Below, one piece after another: positions 60,536-64,000 of a stretch of 64,000 nt of DNA (its first letter is position 1; every line of letters starts with the position of its first letter). Where the stretch lies: NCBI GenBank assembly GCA_052435735.1, contig JBQVNB010000002.1, forward strand, positions 1-64,000. Direction: 5' to 3'. The position numbers and the translations under genes were made by a program. The notes under the pieces were generated by a model. That model searched no databases. It saw only the letters and a program-made list of their open reading frames with translations, and was not told the origin of the DNA. The DNA comes from Aliihoeflea sp052435735. Its GTDB lineage: Bacteria; Pseudomonadota; Alphaproteobacteria; Rhizobiales; Rhizobiaceae.

Positions 60536-60697
60536 TCAGCGGTGCCGGATGGTGCCGAACTGTTCCGGGTCGAGCCCGAGACGGACGAGATCGCCGGTGC
60601 GGGCGGGACGGCCGGCTTCCACCGCGGCCGACACCGCGATCGCGCTGCGGAACACGCCATAGATTTCGGAAAGATTGCGGCGGAATGAACGGGACAT
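60536..60697 (-). CDS. small conserved-looking protein (53 aa)
   Basis: A 53-codon gene encodes SFRRNLSEIYGVFRSAIAV followed by VEAGRPARTGDLVRLGLDP and an FGTIRH end. The first half looks like an amphipathic helix, the second like a short ordered motif. GAGG lies ten bases before the ATG. It is convergent with trmB, the stops being adjacent. Such small genes are known beside trmB in related genomes as I recall, but no function is established. Confidence 0.6.
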   Translation of the reverse strand: MSRSFRRNLSEIYGVFRSAIAVSAAVEAGRPARTGDLVRLGLDPEQFGTIRHR

Positions 60698-60814
60698 CCG
60701 GGATTGACCTCGACAGGAATGGTGCATTGCAGCAAATATAGCTGCGCTGCGGCGTTCGCGCCATCGCCGCTTCGGCAGGGCAGCCATGCGGGGATGGGAG
60801 AGCGGACGCGGCAC

Positions 60815-60843
60815 TTGATCGGGCGGGCCGGTTGGCGTATAGG
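60815..60843 (+). promoter_or_regulatory. rimP: sigma70-type promoter for the rimP-nusA-infB operon
   Basis: TTGATC (60815-60820), a 17-bp spacer and TATAGG (60838-60843). Transcription should start near 60850, giving a leader of about 80 nt that contains the hairpin at 60870-60902. Confidence 0.65.
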
Positions 60844-60869
60844 AGCGTCAAATTCTTGGTCGGTATGGC

Positions 60870-60902
60870 AAAGAGTGGGTCCACCCGGTCCCGCTCTTTT
60901 TT
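60870..60902 (+). terminator. rimP: terminator-like hairpin in the rimP leader
   Basis: AAAGAGTGGG (60870-60879) pairs with CCCGCTCTTT (60890-60899) with one G-U pair, followed by a T-run to 60902. The hairpin lies between the promoter and the rimP start, so it can act as an attenuator of the rimP-nusA-infB operon. NusA is a transcription-termination factor, so feedback on its own operon is plausible but untested. Confidence 0.75.
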
Positions 60903-60931
60903 GTTACCGGCCGCACGATCAGGGTCACCAA

Positions 60932-61564
60932 TTGAGCGAAACCGGCACTTCCAAACCTTCGGGCGACGACCGCATCATCCGCGAGACGGGCATCGATGCG
61001 CGCATTGCGCAGATCATCGAACCGGTGATGCGTTCGATGGGCTACCAGCTCGTGCGGGTGCGCCTGTCGGGCCAGAACGGCCTGACGCTGCAGATCATGG
61101 CCGAGCGCTTCGACGGCACGATGACGGTCGAGGATTGCGAGGAGGTCAGCCGCGCCGTCTCGCCGGTTCTCGACGTGGAGGACCCGATCGAAAAGGCCTA
61201 TCATCTGGAAGTGTCCTCGCCGGGCATCGACCGGCCGATGGTGCGCAAGTCCGACTTCGTCCTGGCCAAGGGGCATCTGGCGAAGATCGAGACCAGCCTG
61301 ATGGTCGCCGGGCGCAAGCGCTTCAAGGGCAAGATCGTCGAGGCGGACGAGGATGGCATCACGCTCGAGAGCGATCAGCTCAGCTATGGCGAGGAGCCTG
61401 TCGCGCGCATCCCTTACGACGCGCTCGGTGACGCCAAGCTGATCCTGACAGACGATCTGATCCGCGAGACGCTGAAGCGCGACAAGGCCGCCAAGAAGGC
61501 GCGCAAGCTCGACGACGACGTGGAATTCGAAGGCGACGGACCCGACGCCGACAACGACAACTGA
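60932..61564 (+). CDS. rimP: ribosome maturation factor RimP
   Basis: RimP assists 30S subunit assembly. The 210-residue protein has the N-terminal domain with SMGYQLVRVRLSGQNGLTLQ and MAERFDGTMTVEDCEEVSRA, and SSPGIDRPM typical of the family, followed by a C-terminal Lsm-like domain and an acidic tail. A TTG start at 60932 is likely since no in-frame ATG is close and the sequence before it is the leader hairpin; AGGGTCA lies nearby. First gene of the rimP-nusA-ylxR-infB operon. Confidence 0.92.
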   Translation: MSETGTSKPSGDDRIIRETGIDARIAQIIEPVMRSMGYQLVRVRLSGQNGLTLQIMAERFDGTMTVEDCEEVSRAVSPVLDVEDPIEKAYHLEVSSPGIDRPMVRKSDFVLAKGHLAKIETSLMVAGRKRFKGKIVEADEDGITLESDQLSYGEEPVARIPYDALGDAKLILTDDLIRETLKRDKAAKKARKLDDDVEFEGDGPDADNDN

Positions 61565-61617
61565 TTGAGACGGACGCCTGGCGCGCTGCGCAGGCAAAGT
61601 GCCCAAGGAGACTTACC

Positions 61618-63231
61618 ATGGCAGTGAGTGCAAACAGGCTCGAGCTTCTGCAGATCGCCGACGCCGTCGCCCGCGAGAAGTCGATCGACAAGCAGATCGT
61701 CATCGCCGCAATGGCCGACGCCATCCAGAAGGCGGCGCGCTCGCGCTACGGCCAGGAAACCAACATCCGCGCCGACATCAACCCGACGACCGGCGAGATG
61801 AAGCTGCAGCGCCTGCTCGAAGTGGTCGAGACCGTCGAGGAATACGCCCGCGAGATTTCGATCGAGGATGCCCGCCACCGCAATCCGGACGCGCAGGTCG
61901 GCGATTTCATCGCGGACCTTCTGCCGCCGATGGATTTCGGCCGTATCGCCGCCCAGTCGGCCAAGCAGGTCATCGTCCAGAAGGTCCGCGAAGCCGAACG
62001 CGACCGCCAGTATGACGAATATCGCGACCGCGTCGGCGAGATCGTCAACGGTTCGGTCAAGCGCGTCGAATACGGCAACGTCATCGTCGACCTCGGCCGC
62101 GGCGAGGCGATCATCCGCCGCGATGAACTGATCCCGCGCGAGAACTACAAGTATGGCGACCGCGTCCGCGCCTACGTCTACGACGTGCGTCGCGAGCAGC
62201 GCGGCCCGCAGATCTTCCTGTCGCGCACCCATCCGCAGTTCATGGCCAAGCTCTTCCAGATGGAAGTGCCGGAAATCTACGACGGCATCATCGAGATCAA
62301 GTCGGTCGCCCGTGACCCAGGTTCGCGCGCCAAGATCGCGGTCATCTCGCGGGATTCGTCGATCGATCCGGTCGGCGCCTGCGTCGGTATGCGCGGTTCG
62401 CGCGTTCAGGCCGTCGTCGGCGAGCTTCAGGGCGAGAAGATCGACATCATTCCGTGGAGCCAGGACGCCGCCGCGTTCATCGTCAACGCGCTGCAGCCGG
62501 CAGAAGTCGCCAAGGTCGTTCTGGACGAGGATGCCGAGCGCATCGAAGTCGTGGTGCCGGACGACCAGCTCTCGCTGGCCATCGGCCGCCGCGGCCAGAA
62601 CGTGCGCCTTGCCTCGCAGCTCACCGGCTGGGACATCGACATCCTGACCGAGGAAGAGGAATCGCAGCGCCGCCAGAAGGAATTCGTCGAGCGTTCGAAC
62701 CTGTTCATGGACGCGCTCAACGTGGACGAGATGGTCGGCCAGGTTCTGGCCTCGGAAGGCTTCACGAGCGTCGAGGAAGTCGCCTATGTCGACTCGGACG
62801 AGATCGCGTCGATCGACGGTTTCGACGAGGACACGGCGTCCGAGATTCAGGAGCGGGCCCGCGAGCATCTGGAGCGCATCGAATCCGAATATGACGAGAA
62901 GCGCCGCACGCTCGGCGTCCTCGACGAATTGCGCGAAATTCCCGGCATGACGACCGCGATGCTGGTCGCGGTCGGCGAGGACGACGTCAAGTCGATCGAA
63001 GACTTCGCCGGCTACGCCGTCGACGATCTCGTCGGCTGGAAGGAGCGCAAGGACGGCGAGACGAAGATGTTCGAGGGCGTGCTGTCGCCCTTCGGCGTCA
63101 CCCGCGCCGATGCCGAGCAGATGGTCGTCGCCGCCCGCCTCAAGGCCGGCTGGATCACCGAGGACGATCTGGCTTCCGAAGAGGAAGCCACTGCCGAGGG
63201 CGAGGCCCAGGACGAAACGCAGGGCGCCTGA
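61618..63231 (+). CDS. nusA: transcription termination/antitermination protein NusA
   Basis: NusA binds RNA polymerase and modulates pausing, termination and antitermination. The 537-residue protein has the N-terminal polymerase-binding domain (ANRLELLQIADAVAREKSID), an S1 domain, two KH domains (GACVGMRGSRVQAVVGELQG, LAIGRRGQNVRLASQLTGWD) and an alphaproteobacterial C-terminal part with acidic helices. CAAGGAGA precedes ATG 61618. Second gene of the rimP operon. Confidence 0.97.
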   Translation: MAVSANRLELLQIADAVAREKSIDKQIVIAAMADAIQKAARSRYGQETNIRADINPTTGEMKLQRLLEVVETVEEYAREISIEDARHRNPDAQVGDFIADLLPPMDFGRIAAQSAKQVIVQKVREAERDRQYDEYRDRVGEIVNGSVKRVEYGNVIVDLGRGEAIIRRDELIPRENYKYGDRVRAYVYDVRREQRGPQIFLSRTHPQFMAKLFQMEVPEIYDGIIEIKSVARDPGSRAKIAVISRDSSIDPVGACVGMRGSRVQAVVGELQGEKIDIIPWSQDAAAFIVNALQPAEVAKVVLDEDAERIEVVVPDDQLSLAIGRRGQNVRLASQLTGWDIDILTEEEESQRRQKEFVERSNLFMDALNVDEMVGQVLASEGFTSVEEVAYVDSDEIASIDGFDEDTASEIQERAREHLERIESEYDEKRRTLGVLDELREIPGMTTAMLVAVGEDDVKSIEDFAGYAVDDLVGWKERKDGETKMFEGVLSPFGVTRADAEQMVVAARLKAGWITEDDLASEEEATAEGEAQDETQGA

Positions 63232-63242
63232 TCGGGTGCCGG

Positions 63243-63917
63243 ATGGACGGAGCGCACTTGAACGCGGCCAGCGAACGCACATGTATAGTGACGAGGCAGG
63301 GCGGATCGCCTGACGGCTTGATCCGCTTCGTGGCCGGTCCCGATATGGACGTCGTTCCCGATCTCAAGCGCAATCTGCCCGGTCGCGGCTGCTGGGTGAC
63401 GGCGGAGCGGACCATCCTGGACAAGGCGGTGGCGAAGAACCTCTTCGCCCGCGCTTTGAAGGAAAAGGTCACCGTATCGTCCGATCTCGGCGATCTCGTC
63501 GACCGGCTTCTGGCCCGGCAGGCGCTCGGGTCGATCGGATTGGCGCGCAAAGCCGGGCAACTGGTGCTCGGCGCTGCGAAAGTCGAGGCCGCAGTGCGCA
63601 GCGGCAATGCGAAACTCGTCCTTCACGCCATCGAAGCGTCGGAGGACGGCGTGCGCAAGATTACCCAGGCACGGCGTTCCGTGGTGCATCTGGGAGGGCC
63701 GGATATCCCTGCCTACAAACTCTTTTCGCAGGCCGAATTGGGTTTGGCATTGGGGGGGGCAAATGTGATACATGCTGCCGTGCTCGGCTTGGATGCCGGC
63801 AAAGCGGCGGCAAAGCGCGTGGGTGCGCTTGACCGATATCGGGGCGGAACCCCGGACGAGCGGAATGCGAATGCGGCGGTCGTCGACCACCGAGAGGCCG
63901 CAGAGGATACGGAATGA
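63243..63917 (+). CDS. YlxR-L7Ae-type RNA-binding protein (DUF448)
   Basis: The 224-residue protein has an N-terminal YlxR/DUF448 domain (ERTCIVTRQGGSPDGLIRFV, LPGRGCWVTAERTILDKAV) and an L7Ae-like RNA-binding fold (about 95-185; GLARKAGQLVLGAAKVEAAV). YlxR in nusA operons is thought to influence RNA processing or transcription. The two-domain form is common in alphaproteobacteria. It starts 11 bp after nusA and overlaps infB by four bases. Confidence 0.92.
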   Translation: MDGAHLNAASERTCIVTRQGGSPDGLIRFVAGPDMDVVPDLKRNLPGRGCWVTAERTILDKAVAKNLFARALKEKVTVSSDLGDLVDRLLARQALGSIGLARKAGQLVLGAAKVEAAVRSGNAKLVLHAIEASEDGVRKITQARRSVVHLGGPDIPAYKLFSQAELGLALGGANVIHAAVLGLDAGKAAAKRVGALDRYRGGTPDERNANAAVVDHREAAEDTE

Positions 63918-64000
63918 GTGATACGAAATCGGGTGACGACAAGACGTTGAGCGTCAACACCAAGAAGACCTTGACGCTGAAGCGCCCCGGCGTGGAACAG
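63914..64000 (+). CDS. infB: translation initiation factor IF-2 (partial, N-terminus only)
   Basis: The first 29 codons of a gene that runs past the window end. The sequence begins MSDTKSGDDKTLSVNTKKT and continues TLTLKRPGVEQ, matching IF-2 N-termini of alphaproteobacteria. Its ATG overlaps the YlxR stop (ATGA). Position after nusA-ylxR is the conserved infB site. Confidence 0.85.
   Translation, partial: MSDTKSGDDKTLSVNTKKTLTLKRPGVEQ

Overview
The window is GC-rich chromosomal DNA from an alphaproteobacterium of the order Hyphomicrobiales (Rhizobiales). A Phyllobacteriaceae-like genome (Mesorhizobium/Aquamicrobium/Nitratireductor type) fits best. This rests on the housekeeping order tsaB-rimI-plsC-miaB-phoH-ybeY-corC-lnt-HTH-metK-trmB followed by rimP-nusA-ylxR-infB, on ubiE-ubiB with coaBC, on a long alphaproteobacterial MetK, on GGAAC-N16-CGTT sites typical of the EcfG general stress sigma factor, and on many rhizobial-type palindromic intergenic repeats. 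No rRNA, tRNA, CRISPR array or transposase was recognised.

Layout. 0-9 kb holds small metabolic and regulatory genes: a retropepsin-like protease, upp, an Lrp regulator, a PPOX-fold protein, dut, a PfpI-like protein, a LysE exporter, a YciF stress protein, a CYTH-CHAD pair and a diguanylate cyclase. 9-17.5 kb holds nth, DUF2244, a RelE/HigB-type toxin-antitoxin pair, an Ada-like repair protein, rbsK, prfC, a 1-Cys peroxiredoxin and an ArsR-SRPBCC-SRPBCC-VOC operon whose last gene is frameshifted. 17.5-24.2 kb is a minus-strand block: a LigM-like O-demethylase, a GntR regulator, coaBC, vapBC, ubiB and ubiE. 24.3-35.6 kb holds adenosine deaminase, an FeS-type photolyase, a CydAB/CIO-type oxidase, a CPBP protease, a BCCT transporter and a ProXWV betaine uptake system; the last two both point to osmoprotection.

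35.8-44.5 kb is the accessory part. It contains a single-chain MmeI-like restriction-modification enzyme with an apparent frameshift at a (GC)4 tract and an in-frame palindromic repeat inside the coding region. It also contains an AT-rich OLD-like ATPase/TOPRIM gene, an orphan Phd antitoxin and a 400-bp unexplained segment that could encode a structured RNA. lepA sits between the two defence-type genes. 44.5-50 kb holds a lipoprotein, a DUF1236 protein, an orphan hydantoinase A and malate synthase G. 50-64 kb is the conserved housekeeping cluster, ending in a partial infB; rimP has a promoter followed by an intrinsic-terminator-like hairpin in its leader.

Regulatory features visible in the sequence include two EcfG-like promoters, probable autoregulatory operators for both toxin-antitoxin pairs, a GntR operator ahead of the LigM gene, a probably leaderless ArsR gene whose start codon lies inside one of two palindromic operators, and several intrinsic terminators. 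The two apparent frameshifts (MmeI-like gene and VOC gene) could be real or sequencing errors and deserve read-level checking.
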